DNA of 45,074 nucleotides from an uncultured Treponema sp. (GCA_945877425.1 CAMCRZ010000020.1:1-45074), one strand, 5' to 3'. Numbered from the stretch's first letter, positions 7,324 to 17,267 are shown. The notes: a model not told the origin generated them from the letters alone. Numbers and translations: made by a program.

Positions 7324-8025
7324 TTATTCTTTACGTGGGTCGATAAGTTTTACCATACCCTGATCTTCTGTAACACGACCGTAATGTGTACGAGCACCGG
7401 CAATAGCTTCATCCGCTGGCTTTCCTGCTTTAAGTGCATCCATTAACTTACCGAAGTTAATGCAGTTGTAGCCGATAATCTGATTGTCTTTGTCAACAGC
7501 AATAGTTTCAACGTAACCTTCTGTCATTTCAAGGTAGCGTGGACCTGTCTTGCGAGTTGCAAACATTGTACCAACCTGTGAGCGAAGGTTCTTTCCAAGA
7601 TCTTCCAAAGAAGCACCAACTTTAAGTCCGTCTTTAGAATATGCTGACTGAGTGCGTCCGTAAACAATCTGCATGAAAAGTTCACGCATTGCAGTGTTGA
7701 TGGCATCGCATACAAGGTCAGTGTTAAGAGCTTCAAGAAGAGTTTTACCAATAAGGATTTCTGAAGCCATAGCAGCCGAGTGTGTCATACCTGAACAGCC
7801 GATTGTTTCAACAAGAGCTTCTTCAATAATGCCGTCTTTTACGTTCAAAGAAAGCTTGCAGGCACCCTGCTGTGGTGCACACCAACCGATACCGTGTGTA
7901 AAACCAGAAATATCTTCGATTTTTTTAGCCTGAACCCATTTTCCTTCTTCCGGAATTGGTGCAGGTCCATGATATGCGCCTTTTGCTAAAGGACACATAT
8001 GTTCTACTTCTGCTGTGTAGATCAT
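7324..8025 (-). CDS. NifU-like iron-sulfur cluster scaffold paired with GGGtGRT
   Basis: This 233-residue protein resembles the NifU N-terminal/IscU fold. Candidate cluster cysteines are in GIGWCAPQQGACKLSL, TIGCSGMTHSAAMASE and YNCINFGK, with one more at HMCPLAKG near the N-terminus. TIGCSGMTHSAAMAS is the equivalent of the canonical GCGSAIASS segment. It is longer than IscU (~130) because of a C-terminal extension (about 125-233). The start at 8025 is preceded by GAGG. It is the first gene of a two-gene operon with a strong promoter at 8084-8112. Assembly or transfer of an Fe-S cluster to the GGGtGRT protein is an inference from adjacency. Confidence 0.88.
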   Translation of the reverse strand: MIYTAEVEHMCPLAKGAYHGPAPIPEEGKWVQAKKIEDISGFTHGIGWCAPQQGACKLSLNVKDGIIEEALVETIGCSGMTHSAAMASEILIGKTLLEALNTDLVCDAINTAMRELFMQIVYGRTQSAYSKDGLKVGASLEDLGKNLRSQVGTMFATRKTGPRYLEMTEGYVETIAVDKDNQIIGYNCINFGKLMDALKAGKPADEAIAGARTHYGRVTEDQGMVKLIDPRKE

Positions 8026-8051
8026 TTCATTACCTCGAAAAATGATATGTG

Positions 8052-8076
8052 AAGTTGAAAGTTTTCACATCAACTT
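8052..8076 (-). promoter_or_regulatory. Inverted repeat in the leader of the NifU-like/GGGtGRT operon
   Basis: AAGTTGA (8052-8058) and TCAACTT (8070-8076) are perfect inverted repeats lying between the promoter and the start codon. Overlapping alternative pairings (GAAAGTT/AACTTTC and GTGAA/TTCAC) exist in the same stretch. It could be an operator or a leader hairpin. There is no recognised consensus, so regulation is only suggested. Confidence 0.4.
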
Positions 8077-8083
8077 TCTTGCG

Positions 8084-8112
8084 ATTATAGCACTAAAAAA
8101 GATGTAATTCAA
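8084..8112 (-). promoter_or_regulatory. Sigma-70 promoter of the NifU-like/GGGtGRT operon
   Basis: On the minus strand TTGAAT (8107-8112) is followed after 17 bases by a perfect TATAAT (8084-8089). The predicted transcript has a ~50-base leader containing an inverted repeat before the ATG at 8025. Confidence 0.82.
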
Positions 8113-8180
8113 TATACTGGCAAAATCTGCCAAAGTTCAGCATTTTCCAGGTGCTCTTCTGGCTTTGCAACATAGCTCCG

Positions 8181-11100
8181 TCAGTTTTTCTTTACTGCAA
8201 TCAGCGTTAAATCATCGTATTGCGGATCTTCTAGAACTCCGGTGTAGTAAATGTGAGTAGGATCGCCTTCAACTTCCTGTCTGTTGCTGCAATATTCAGA
8301 ATACTCCCGCCAGTGTTCTTTTAAGAAACAGTCAATTTTTTTGTCAGTCTTAACACGGTCAGTAATTTTAGGCTGAGAAGTTTTGTACATACGGAAAACT
8401 TTTTCTATGGAAACAAGAGCCATAATAGCTTCTTCAGCAGTTCCTTCACAGAAAGTAAAGTCAAAATTAAATGTGTCGTTTCCAGGACAATGGAATTTTT
8501 TAAGAGCATAATTTTTTCTTGCAAAAACGCTTTCAATAATTTCAGTTACACGGTCAGCCGTCATCTCTTCGTTGTTGTCTCCTGCAGCATGAGTTTCGTG
8601 AACTTCACCTTCCTTTAATCCTTCTTTTTCACACTTAATTATATTGAAATTTTCATCCCTGAAGTTTCGCTTGGCTTCTTCAATACCGTCAGTGTAAAGG
8701 AAAAGAACATCGCCTTTTTTAAGGGTAAGGGTACTCGTTTTGTATCCGCCGTTCATATCAATAATGTCAGTGCTGAACATTCCTGCAGCAGGCGTTTCCT
8801 GTAAAGTGATGGTTTTCTTTTTGCCCAGAGAATTGTCGTAAACCTGAACAAGATTGTCGCCGGCATTACAGAAAGTACATTCTCCAGTCTGGGTATTTAA
8901 AATGCAAAGTGTAAAGGCAGCAAATCTTCCTTTAAATCCACGGCTTTCAAGAAGGTCATTTATTTTTCCTACAACAGGAGAAAGATTTTTTCCCTGAGAC
9001 GGATTGTTCATGTTCCAGTTTTTAAAATAGTTCAGAAAGAGAGTTGCAACTTCAACCATAATAAGTGCAGCAGGAACTCCATGGCCTGAAACATCGCATT
9101 TAATTATTGCGTAGTGATTTTCATCAAGCTGCTTGTAGTCAAAGTAGTCACCGCTTAAATCATCAGCACCGGCATAGTAACTGAAAAAGTCTGCACCTTT
9201 GGCTTTTAAATTTCCGTAAGTAAGTGCAATGCCGCTTGAATCAGTTTGCAAAGGCAGGAACTTAAGCTGAACTTCTTTACCGAATGTAAGGCTCTTTGCC
9301 TGAACTGCCGCTTCAACAAGACCAGCCGTCATTTGATTTACAGTGTCGCCAAGAATACCGATTTCATCTCCTGTCTTTATGTTGATTGATTTTCCGCTTA
9401 AAGTTTCCATGTCCGAAGTATCACGAATCATAGCAACATGATTTACCAGAGTATTTATTGGCCGTACAATTCTTGAAGCAATAATGTATGTACTTATGAA
9501 GGCAAGAATAATTGCAAGAAGAACTACAAGAAGTCCCGTTTTGTAAATGACATTTCTTTCTCTTGCAATCTGATTTATTAACGACGAAACCGATATTTCA
9601 ATAAGTACGACTCCGTGAACGTAATTTGAATCTTCTCCCAGGCGATATAAAACAGGCTTGTAGAAAATGTAGCTGGCATTTTTTGAGTCAAGCTTTTCGC
9701 CGTTGAATTCAGGGAAACTTCCTGCAGCTTCAGAAGCAATAATGCTGAAGTTATTTTCCAGTTTTGCCTTTAACTGCTTGCGGCTTTCTTCTATCTGGCG
9801 CCTTCTGTCTTGTGCAGCAGAATCATTTTTTCCAGAAAGATTTTCAAGTTCCAGAGTTAAAGTGTTGTAGTTTTCAAGAATTACGGAAGAAGTTTCCTTT
9901 ACTTTGCCGTTCAGCTCATTGAATTGTGCAAAGCGTTCCCTAAGTTCAGTTGAAAGAATCTGACTTGTTCCAGGAATGAAATTTTCAGTTGTAATTTTAT
10001 CGTTGATTTTTTCGTCATTAGTTGCCCACACGTAAGACAAATCAAATTCATTGCCGTCAAATTCGTTAAGTGAAGAATCTTTCATGCCAAGAATAGTAGC
10101 ATAGTTTGATTCAGACAAAGCATCAGACTGGTTTACAATATCAGTTAAGTTTAAATTGTCAAAACTTGTAGTTGTAGGAAGATAAGCTTTAGTTCCGCTT
10201 TCAAGAGAGTCAAGCATAACGTTTACCCGTTCTTTCAGGCTTGATGTTAAAGTTTCCTGCTGAGTGCGGCTCATGTAAAGTCCGAATGCAAGGAAAATAA
10301 GAATGTCCATAAAAGCAATAAGGCATGTTGTATTCAATATAAGTTTTGCTTTCAGGCTTAAACCTTTCTTTTCATAAAGTACTGCTTTTGATTTTTTCTC
10401 TAAAGGCATAATGTCTCCTTGAATAAGGGCTTTTACTTCAAGCCTGACTTGTATAGTTTCTTTTGCTGTAGAAATTAAATTTTTTGAAGAAAATATAATT
10501 CCAAGAATTGCAAATATAAAAATCAAAATCATTACAATTACAGAAATGTTTACGTTGTTTTTGTAAAGATTTTGAATTGATTTCCATAACGGAACAAAAA
10601 CGTGCCTGAGCTGATTTTTTACAGTGCCGTATTCCTTTACGTTGAAATATTTGTCAGGTGAAAGATAAAGTCCTCTGTCTGAATGAAGAAGTGCAATTTT
10701 ATAAACTCCGCTTTCAATGTTGAAAATATTTATGTCGCTTATTTCATTGTTTGACTGAATTTTGTAATCATTGTTTTCAAGTTTTAAAACATAATCGTAA
10801 GGAGCAGTTCCGTCTTTATCAAGATACAGTTCCGTAATTTTTCCGTCGTAAGTAAAACCGCCGCCTGTAATTTTTAAAACTGCATCGCCAAAAGAATTCA
10901 GTTCGCCTTCAACTTTTGTAATGTAAGTAGAAGGAATGTATTTGTTAAGTATGATTTCCGTAGAATAGACTTCGCCTAAATTTCCAGCTTTATCAACAGC
11001 TGCAACTGAAAAAAGGTAAAGTCCGTTTCTGTAGTTATAAAATGATGCTTCAGTATTTCGTGTGGTAACGTAAGATGTCAGCGGTGCGTCTTTTCCCAGT

Positions 11101-12848
11101 GCATCGTAATTTGCATCAAGTAAAGATTCTGTTTCCTGCTTAATGCGTTCTCCGTCAATTTTTATTGGGTGATATTTATTGCTTACTAAAACTTTTGGAA
11201 TTGAATCTATAAATTTTAAATTCCATGAATAGCCTGCAACGTCATTTTCGTCATAAGCTTCGTCCCAGTTAAGCGTAAAAGTGTTTGATTCAATAAGTCC
11301 GTTTTCGTCCAGCGGAATGTCGTGAAGCTTTACTTTTTCAGGAGGCGTCTTGTCAAAAATACAACTTATGGATGCAGCGTCTGACCAGTTTCCTGCAAAG
11401 TCTGTCTGCCTTACTTTAAAATACCATGTTCCGTCTTTTTTAGCCGAAGCGCTCAGCAAAACATTTTCAGGAAGATTTCTTACTTGCAAAGGAGGCATTT
11501 CGTTTTCATCATCTGTAAAAATCCATGAAAAGCCTTTTACGTTTGAAGAGTCTGGAGTAAGGGAAACTTTAGCTTTGAAATTTTCCTTGTTTACAGGAAC
11601 ATCGCTTTTGAAATTTTCTGCAGTAATTTTTGGAGGAGCAACACTGTGATCTGTAGTTTGAATTTCAATCTGCTTGATTTTTTTGGAAGTGAGTTTTTCC
11701 CAGGCAAATGCAAGGTCGTTTCCTTTTGAAGTTATGATTGCACATGGCAAAGTTATGTTGTTTCTGGCAATAACTTCGTTTTCTTCCCAGAGATTTCCGC
11801 TGGATCTTACAAGGTAAACCTTTTCATTTTCATTTTGATTTGTAAACCACAAAGCGTGAAGCATTCCCTTGTATTCAAAAAGTGAAGGGCTTGAACAAAA
11901 TCCTGCACTGCTGATTTTTTCTGCTTTAGAAATTATTTTTCCGTTGTTGTCAAGAGTTGAAAAGTAAATGTCCGCATTGCTTAAATTAAAAGGTGAACGT
12001 TCCCATACAATGTTGAATTTTCCGCCTGAATAAAAAATAAATGGTGACTGATTGCTGTAGTTAAAGAATTTCTTGCCAGGCTCTTCAAATGCAGAATCGC
12101 TTGTAATGATGGAAGGCTGAGCCCATGTTTTTCCGCCGTCTTTTGAAGCAGAAGAATACAGCTGAAAGGAATAGTGATTTTCCTGAGAGTGTTGTGCTAT
12201 AAAAACAAGAACATCAGTTTTATTTCCGCCGCATACAAATGGAACTACAGGATTATAAGCTTTAATTGAATTAGTGTTTAAAGTAGAAAATTCACTCCAT
12301 TTAAGTCCGTCTTTTGAAACTGAATATTTAAGCCCGAAATTTTCATCAATTCCTGAAGAAACAAAAAGAATGAAACTGCCGTTAGATAAAGTAAAAATTC
12401 TCGGAGCAATAAAGCTTTCATTTTCAGAATTCAATTCAGATTTTTCAAAAGAAGCAAAAGTGTCTCTGGAAGAAATAAATTCAAGGCAGCCTTCTTCTTT
12501 TAAAATTGCACATACAATGGTTCCGCTTTTATTTACTGAAACTGAATAAACTAAGGGAACTGTTCCTGAAAAAATTATATCCTGTGAAAGAACTTTTTTA
12601 TCTGACCATTTAATTCCGTCTTGAGTGGAAGAGCATACAATTTGCAAAGAAGAGCCGGCACTTTCCTGCCAGAAAAGTACAGCGCCATTTTTTGAAGAAC
12701 TGTTTACGGAAGAAGGGTAAGTACATTCAGAAGTTGTGCTGGAAAAAAATTCCGGGTTTTCAAAATAATATGGAACTGTCTGTGAAAATGCAGGAGAAAA
12801 AACTGTTATTGCAAACAGGCTTAAAAATAAGAGAAAAGTTTTTTTCAT
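8181..12848 (-). CDS. Giant sensor protein with C-terminal SpoIIE-type PP2C phosphatase
   Basis: This 1555-residue membrane protein probably dephosphorylates a STAS-type antagonist in response to an external signal. Order: signal peptide (1-23); a ~370-residue beta-propeller-like region with repeated sialidase/BNR-like strands (KDGIKWSDK, SKDGGKTWAQP, SKDGLKWSEF); Ig/fibronectin-like segments (~400-700); a membrane segment at ~766-790; another at ~834-857; a second periplasmic, Gln/Glu-rich region; a third membrane segment at ~1101-1122; HAMP; then the phosphatase from ~1186. Metal-binding motifs are intact: DDLSGDYFDY, DVSGHGVPAAL, LFLYTDGIEEA and YDDLTLIA. Its start overlaps the previous gene's stop as TAATG, pointing to translational coupling. 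The ligand is unknown. Confidence 0.88.
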   Translation of the reverse strand: MKKTFLLFLSLFAITVFSPAFSQTVPYYFENPEFFSSTTSECTYPSSVNSSSKNGAVLFWQESAGSSLQIVCSSTQDGIKWSDKKVLSQDIIFSGTVPLVYSVSVNKSGTIVCAILKEEGCLEFISSRDTFASFEKSELNSENESFIAPRIFTLSNGSFILFVSSGIDENFGLKYSVSKDGLKWSEFSTLNTNSIKAYNPVVPFVCGGNKTDVLVFIAQHSQENHYSFQLYSSASKDGGKTWAQPSIITSDSAFEEPGKKFFNYSNQSPFIFYSGGKFNIVWERSPFNLSNADIYFSTLDNNGKIISKAEKISSAGFCSSPSLFEYKGMLHALWFTNQNENEKVYLVRSSGNLWEENEVIARNNITLPCAIITSKGNDLAFAWEKLTSKKIKQIEIQTTDHSVAPPKITAENFKSDVPVNKENFKAKVSLTPDSSNVKGFSWIFTDDENEMPPLQVRNLPENVLLSASAKKDGTWYFKVRQTDFAGNWSDAASISCIFDKTPPEKVKLHDIPLDENGLIESNTFTLNWDEAYDENDVAGYSWNLKFIDSIPKVLVSNKYHPIKIDGERIKQETESLLDANYDALGKDAPLTSYVTTRNTEASFYNYRNGLYLFSVAAVDKAGNLGEVYSTEIILNKYIPSTYITKVEGELNSFGDAVLKITGGGFTYDGKITELYLDKDGTAPYDYVLKLENNDYKIQSNNEISDINIFNIESGVYKIALLHSDRGLYLSPDKYFNVKEYGTVKNQLRHVFVPLWKSIQNLYKNNVNISVIVMILIFIFAILGIIFSSKNLISTAKETIQVRLEVKALIQGDIMPLEKKSKAVLYEKKGLSLKAKLILNTTCLIAFMDILIFLAFGLYMSRTQQETLTSSLKERVNVMLDSLESGTKAYLPTTTSFDNLNLTDIVNQSDALSESNYATILGMKDSSLNEFDGNEFDLSYVWATNDEKINDKITTENFIPGTSQILSTELRERFAQFNELNGKVKETSSVILENYNTLTLELENLSGKNDSAAQDRRRQIEESRKQLKAKLENNFSIIASEAAGSFPEFNGEKLDSKNASYIFYKPVLYRLGEDSNYVHGVVLIEISVSSLINQIARERNVIYKTGLLVVLLAIILAFISTYIIASRIVRPINTLVNHVAMIRDTSDMETLSGKSINIKTGDEIGILGDTVNQMTAGLVEAAVQAKSLTFGKEVQLKFLPLQTDSSGIALTYGNLKAKGADFFSYYAGADDLSGDYFDYKQLDENHYAIIKCDVSGHGVPAALIMVEVATLFLNYFKNWNMNNPSQGKNLSPVVGKINDLLESRGFKGRFAAFTLCILNTQTGECTFCNAGDNLVQVYDNSLGKKKTITLQETPAAGMFSTDIIDMNGGYKTSTLTLKKGDVLFLYTDGIEEAKRNFRDENFNIIKCEKEGLKEGEVHETHAAGDNNEEMTADRVTEIIESVFARKNYALKKFHCPGNDTFNFDFTFCEGTAEEAIMALVSIEKVFRMYKTSQPKITDRVKTDKKIDCFLKEHWREYSEYCSNRQEVEGDPTHIYYTGVLEDPQYDDLTLIAVKKN

Positions 12849-15538
12849 TACTGCTTTTTCCTTGCTTCAATTTGCGATTGTAATTTTTTAACTTTTGCAG
12901 AACGCTCATTGCCTTTAGTGCTTAAAATTTTCCGCAACTCTTCATCTGCTGCATAAGGCTGATTGTTCCTTAAATAAGTATATGCTTTCTGATAACTTTC
13001 TTCATCTTTTGCAGAAAGAATAACGGCAGACTGCTCACCGTTTTTAAAAGCAATTTCGTCAAGAAGTTCTACAGCATCGCCATTGTCAGGATCTTTTTGA
13101 AAAGCCAGAGTTGCTTTTTCCTTTGCTTCCTGAATTTTTCCTGATGCAAAAAGATTTTTCGCTTCGTTGTAAAGTTTTACAGAATCCTGTTTTTCTTTTT
13201 CGTCAGTTTTTTTCTGCTTAAGTCCAAGACTGTACTGTGCATTTGTAATTACAGAATTCAATCCGCTGTAACTGCTGTCCATTTCCTGCAGGTCAAGTAA
13301 ATCAGTGTAAGCCTGCCATGCAACTGCATCTCTTAAAGAAAAGTTTGTTTCCTTTAACGTTTCAAATTTTTCCTTAAACGCCAGATTAAAAGAAACTGGA
13401 TCTATTAACTTTTCAATTTTCATTTTTAAAAGGTTGGCATCTCTGTTTCTAGGATAAAAATTTTTTACAAGGTTGATTTTTTCAATTGCCTTGTTTAAAA
13501 GTTCATTTCCCTGAGCAGAGTTTCCGCTTTCCAAAAGGGCCTTTCCTTTAGAAAAATAAATGTTTGCAATAGAAAGATTTTCCGTCATTTCCATAGCCTT
13601 TGAATCGTAAGGAGAAATCTGCCTTCCTTCTTTAATTGCAATTGCCGTGTTTACGAAATCTTTCAGCCTTTCAAGTTCAGAATCTTCCTGCAGACTTACG
13701 TCCATAAGTTTAGACCACACTTCACGTTTTGAATCAGCCTGTGAAAGAAGAATGCTGGCGTTGTCAAAGTTTCCTGCATAATACTGAGTCTTAGCCTGAG
13801 TTTTCAAATCGCGGATTTCGCTTACGAGAATAGGCTTTTGCTTTTCAACAATGGCTTTTCTCTGATTTATAAGTTCATTGTAAACTTCTTCCTGAATGTC
13901 GCCGTCGTTTTTTAAAATTTCAATCTGTGAATTGTAAGTGCTGAGTGCTTTCTGCAAATTTTCAAATGACTGAGTATAATCTTTTGCGTTGAAATTTTTT
14001 ACGCTTTTTTCGTAGTAAAGGTTTATTTCGTTTTTTGCAAGCTGAGCCTTTAAATGCCTGGCCTTAGCCTGACTTTCCAAAAGTGAATTGTTCTGGGTCA
14101 GCTGTGAAAGTCTGGAAATGTAATCTTCTACAATTCTTCTTTCCTTAATGAAATTTGAACTGTAAATTTCTCCTTCATCAAGTTTTGAAATAAAGGAATT
14201 TAAAACTTCTTTATTATATTCAACTTCTTTTGTAAAAGGTTCAAGTTGGGAAAGACAGCGCTGCGGGTAAGAAATTTCTTTTTCAGGAGAAACGTAAATT
14301 GTAAGCTGTGAATACTTGTTTTCCATTTCGCCGTAAATTACTTCTGCACATTCAGCGTAGTAGCCGGCAGCCTTTATATAAAACTGAATAGATTTTGTTC
14401 TGAAAGAATTTTCGAGAGTGATGCAGAAAGTTGTAAAAGTTAAAATGTATTCTTCTACGTAAGGAATTTTATTTTTTTCAGAAGCAATGTTTCTTAGTGC
14501 AGAAGAATTTCTTGCAGTTGCAGCATTTTTTTCAAACAGGGAAAAATTATTTGCAGAAGAAATCAAATATTCTGAATAAGCGTTTCTTTCTTCTTCCAAA
14601 GTTGCAGAAGATTTTTCCGGAGCTGTAAGAGTTGATTTTTCAATTTTTTTTGAATCGTCCAGATTGTTAAACAGAAGTTCGAAATCTTTAGTTAATGATA
14701 TAAAATTTTCAGTCTGATTTTTATACGAAGCTTCTTTGTCTGACTGGAAGTTTTCTGCAGAATCAAGAAGTGAGTAAAGCGCATTTATTCTTATTAAAGT
14801 TTCAGCGTTGTCTTTTAATTTTAAATTTGAAGCAAGACCTTCTTCGAAAGAAATGTTCTGGAAAAGCCGTTGTGCATTAAAAGTTACAGCGAAAGTTTTT
14901 ACAGATGCAGCCTGTTCGTTTTCCACAGCAGACTTTAATTTGTTTATGATAAAATCAAACTGGCAGTCCATTGTGCCCCGAATGCCGCTGTAAGAATTTT
15001 CCCTTACGCCAAGAATGCCTTTCGAAAGATATGAAATGTAAAGTGAACTGTTTATTTTTCCAATTTCGCTTCCAATTCTTAAAACTGCATTTCTTATTTC
15101 TGCAAGCTGCACCAGCTGATTTTTATAGTTTGAAATATTTAGTGCGTAAGTTAAGTCGCCTTTAATTTCGTTTAACTGATTTTGAAGTGAAAGATATTTT
15201 TCAAGCTGAATGTTTAATTCCTGAATTTTTTTGTCTGCAAGAGTTTTTTCTGAATCGCTGGCAGTTGAATTAAAATCATTTCTTAAAAAGTCAAAAATGT
15301 TTTCGTTGTTTCCGTTTTTTTTCGTAAAGCACTGAATTGCGCCGGAAAAATTTCCGCCGGTTGCAGAAGCAAGTGCTTCGTTCATTATGTTGCCGAAAGC
15401 TGCAGGGTAAGAAGCAAACACATTTACTTTTTGAGAAGCTTCAGCCTTTTTTTTTGCAGCAGACAACAAAGCCGGAAATGCAACAATGAGAATAATCGTG
15501 AAAAGTTGTTTCTTATGGAAAGAGAATTTGATTTTCAT
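12848..15538 (-). CDS. Large secreted coiled-coil/TPR protein
   Basis: This 896-residue protein has a signal peptide (KKQLFTIILIVAFPALLSAA) and is otherwise helical. A long coiled-coil-like region rich in Glu, Gln, Asn, Ser and Lys covers about residues 90-570. TPR-like units follow (YYAGNFDNASILLSQADSK, YFSKGKALLESGNSAQGNEL, LFASGKIQEAKEKATLAFQK, TYLRNNQPYAADEEL). No catalytic motif is present. It ends at the start codon of the giant phosphatase (TAATG), so the two products are probably made together and may form one periplasmic complex, with this protein as a scaffold. That is inference. I do not recognise an assigned family. Confidence 0.8.
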   Translation of the reverse strand: MKIKFSFHKKQLFTIILIVAFPALLSAAKKKAEASQKVNVFASYPAAFGNIMNEALASATGGNFSGAIQCFTKKNGNNENIFDFLRNDFNSTASDSEKTLADKKIQELNIQLEKYLSLQNQLNEIKGDLTYALNISNYKNQLVQLAEIRNAVLRIGSEIGKINSSLYISYLSKGILGVRENSYSGIRGTMDCQFDFIINKLKSAVENEQAASVKTFAVTFNAQRLFQNISFEEGLASNLKLKDNAETLIRINALYSLLDSAENFQSDKEASYKNQTENFISLTKDFELLFNNLDDSKKIEKSTLTAPEKSSATLEEERNAYSEYLISSANNFSLFEKNAATARNSSALRNIASEKNKIPYVEEYILTFTTFCITLENSFRTKSIQFYIKAAGYYAECAEVIYGEMENKYSQLTIYVSPEKEISYPQRCLSQLEPFTKEVEYNKEVLNSFISKLDEGEIYSSNFIKERRIVEDYISRLSQLTQNNSLLESQAKARHLKAQLAKNEINLYYEKSVKNFNAKDYTQSFENLQKALSTYNSQIEILKNDGDIQEEVYNELINQRKAIVEKQKPILVSEIRDLKTQAKTQYYAGNFDNASILLSQADSKREVWSKLMDVSLQEDSELERLKDFVNTAIAIKEGRQISPYDSKAMEMTENLSIANIYFSKGKALLESGNSAQGNELLNKAIEKINLVKNFYPRNRDANLLKMKIEKLIDPVSFNLAFKEKFETLKETNFSLRDAVAWQAYTDLLDLQEMDSSYSGLNSVITNAQYSLGLKQKKTDEKEKQDSVKLYNEAKNLFASGKIQEAKEKATLAFQKDPDNGDAVELLDEIAFKNGEQSAVILSAKDEESYQKAYTYLRNNQPYAADEELRKILSTKGNERSAKVKKLQSQIEARKKQ

Positions 15539-15626
15539 TTAAACTGTGAAATCATACCATTTATTTTATTAAAATACAATTACACAGAAAATCACATCAT
15601 TACGGCACAGACTTGCAAAGCTGAAA

Positions 15627-17234
15627 CTATTTCTTCCTGCTGAAAATTCTGTAGTTCATCCACGGAAAAATCAAATCTTCTTTTTCAAGATTTGTAAGCC
15701 ATTCCGTACTTACAGAATTACTTGCCAGAGCGTCAAAAACAATAGTAAAGGAAAGAACGTGCTTTTTAAAACATTTTTTTACGTAATCAGGAAGCTTGTT
15801 TTCGTGAAGCATGAGAGGCCATTCACCGCTTTGTGCAAGAAGTACTTCCTTGGCTGCAAGATTTAAAAGCCTTTCCTTTAAGCTGGTTTCAGAAGAAAGA
15901 CGTTCAGTTAAATCAATCATCCGTTCAGTTGCTTTTCTTATGTAGCGGATCATGTAGCTGTTGGTTCCGTCAATAAAGTCTTCTCCATAGCCTGATTCAT
16001 CTCCTGAACAAGGGTAAGGCTTGATTTTAGGAAGCTCAAACTGTTTTTCCAAAAGATTTTTACATTGCTCCAGAGTAACGGAACATTCCGGTAAAGAAAT
16101 CTGAGTTAAAACTTCTTCAAGCCACAAAATTCCTTCACGCCAGGTCTGTCCCATAAGTTCAGCGGGAATTACACAGACAAGAGAAGGATCTTCACCTTTA
16201 AGAAGTTCTTCTGCTGATTTTAATTTGTCTGCTTTTTTGTGAATGAAATCCTGTGCATCTTTTTTTACCTGTTCTTCTGCATCTTTTCTGATATAGCGCT
16301 TAAAGTCACAGTTTTCATAGTCAATGTCTTTTTCAGTGTTAGCCCAGTATTTGTATCCGGTTGAAGTGCGTGCCTTGTCTTTTTCCAGGAAAGATTCAAG
16401 TTCTTTAGAATCAAGTTCAAAACCAATATCCTTTGCGCAGTTACAGTAAACTTCATTGTGCATATATCCGTTTTTTCCGCAAATATCATCAGGTGTATGA
16501 GGATCTTTTCCAAAAAGCACAAGGGAATTTCCGCATCTTACAGGAGAAAAAATGCCTGTACCGTTACGTTTTTCTGCAAAAAGAAGTGCCCGTGCATCTA
16601 CAACAGTGTAATTCATTCCGTAAGAGCGCAAAACTGAATCAAAACCTTCAGCCCATGCACAGAACGGAAGGAAAAAACCTTCACCGCTTTCGCCAAAAAA
16701 AGTTCTCTGGGCATAAAGTCCCGTTTCAACCTGAGCATTTAAAGCTTCATGCAAATCCTGAAAGTAGGGAAGGTAAGCTCTTGTAGCAGTTGTAGCAATA
16801 AGTTCAACAAAACCCTTTTCCTTATAATACTTAAACTTGCATAAAAGATTCTGATTATATACTTCCGTAAAGTCAAGCTTAGTTTTTTCGTATTTTTCAA
16901 GAGTGTCCCGAGCATTTTCAAGAAACTGTGAACCGGCAAGACGTTTTACTTCGCTTTTTCCAAGGGCAATGCATCGGTCAAGCCAGTCAATATACTGCTT
17001 TTGAATCTGAGGATCGTTAAGAAGCGTGCATAAAACAGGAGGCATAACAAGGCCAACCTTAAACTTTACCTGAGATTTTTCCAGTTTTCCAAAAAGATTT
17101 AGCAGCGGAATGTAAGTGTCTGTAATTCCAGTAAAGAGAATTTCGTTTTGAACAGTAAAATCTGTCTCTTCGCAAATATTACGAAAAAAAACTTGATTTG
17201 CTTCAATAATTAACACAAGATTTTTTTTAGACAC
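15627..17234 (-). CDS. GH57/DUF1957-like protein with degenerate catalytic motifs
   Basis: This 535-residue protein has the overall layout of GH57 1,4-alpha-glucan branching proteins, and it sits beside a DUF4912 gene, as such genes often do (recollection). However, the conserved regions are altered. The first-strand HxH motif reads IIEANQVFF. The LPECxY region that carries the nucleophile Glu reads FLPFCAWAEGFDSVL. The DxELFGHWWFEG region that carries the acid/base Asp reads IPAELMGQTWREG. It may be an inactive homologue with a binding or regulatory role, or use other residues. The start is GTG at 17234, preceded by AGAGGAA. It ends 88 bp before the large coiled-coil gene. Confidence 0.78.
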   Translation of the reverse strand: MSKKNLVLIIEANQVFFRNICEETDFTVQNEILFTGITDTYIPLLNLFGKLEKSQVKFKVGLVMPPVLCTLLNDPQIQKQYIDWLDRCIALGKSEVKRLAGSQFLENARDTLEKYEKTKLDFTEVYNQNLLCKFKYYKEKGFVELIATTATRAYLPYFQDLHEALNAQVETGLYAQRTFFGESGEGFFLPFCAWAEGFDSVLRSYGMNYTVVDARALLFAEKRNGTGIFSPVRCGNSLVLFGKDPHTPDDICGKNGYMHNEVYCNCAKDIGFELDSKELESFLEKDKARTSTGYKYWANTEKDIDYENCDFKRYIRKDAEEQVKKDAQDFIHKKADKLKSAEELLKGEDPSLVCVIPAELMGQTWREGILWLEEVLTQISLPECSVTLEQCKNLLEKQFELPKIKPYPCSGDESGYGEDFIDGTNSYMIRYIRKATERMIDLTERLSSETSLKERLLNLAAKEVLLAQSGEWPLMLHENKLPDYVKKCFKKHVLSFTIVFDALASNSVSTEWLTNLEKEDLIFPWMNYRIFSRKK

Positions 17235-17267
17235 TTTAGTTTCCTCTTATTTTTAACTGATTTTATT

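Noticed and set aside
11350..11649. Plus-strand open frame inside the giant sensor gene
   Set aside because: It is a shadow of the Ig-like domain coding region with no start context.
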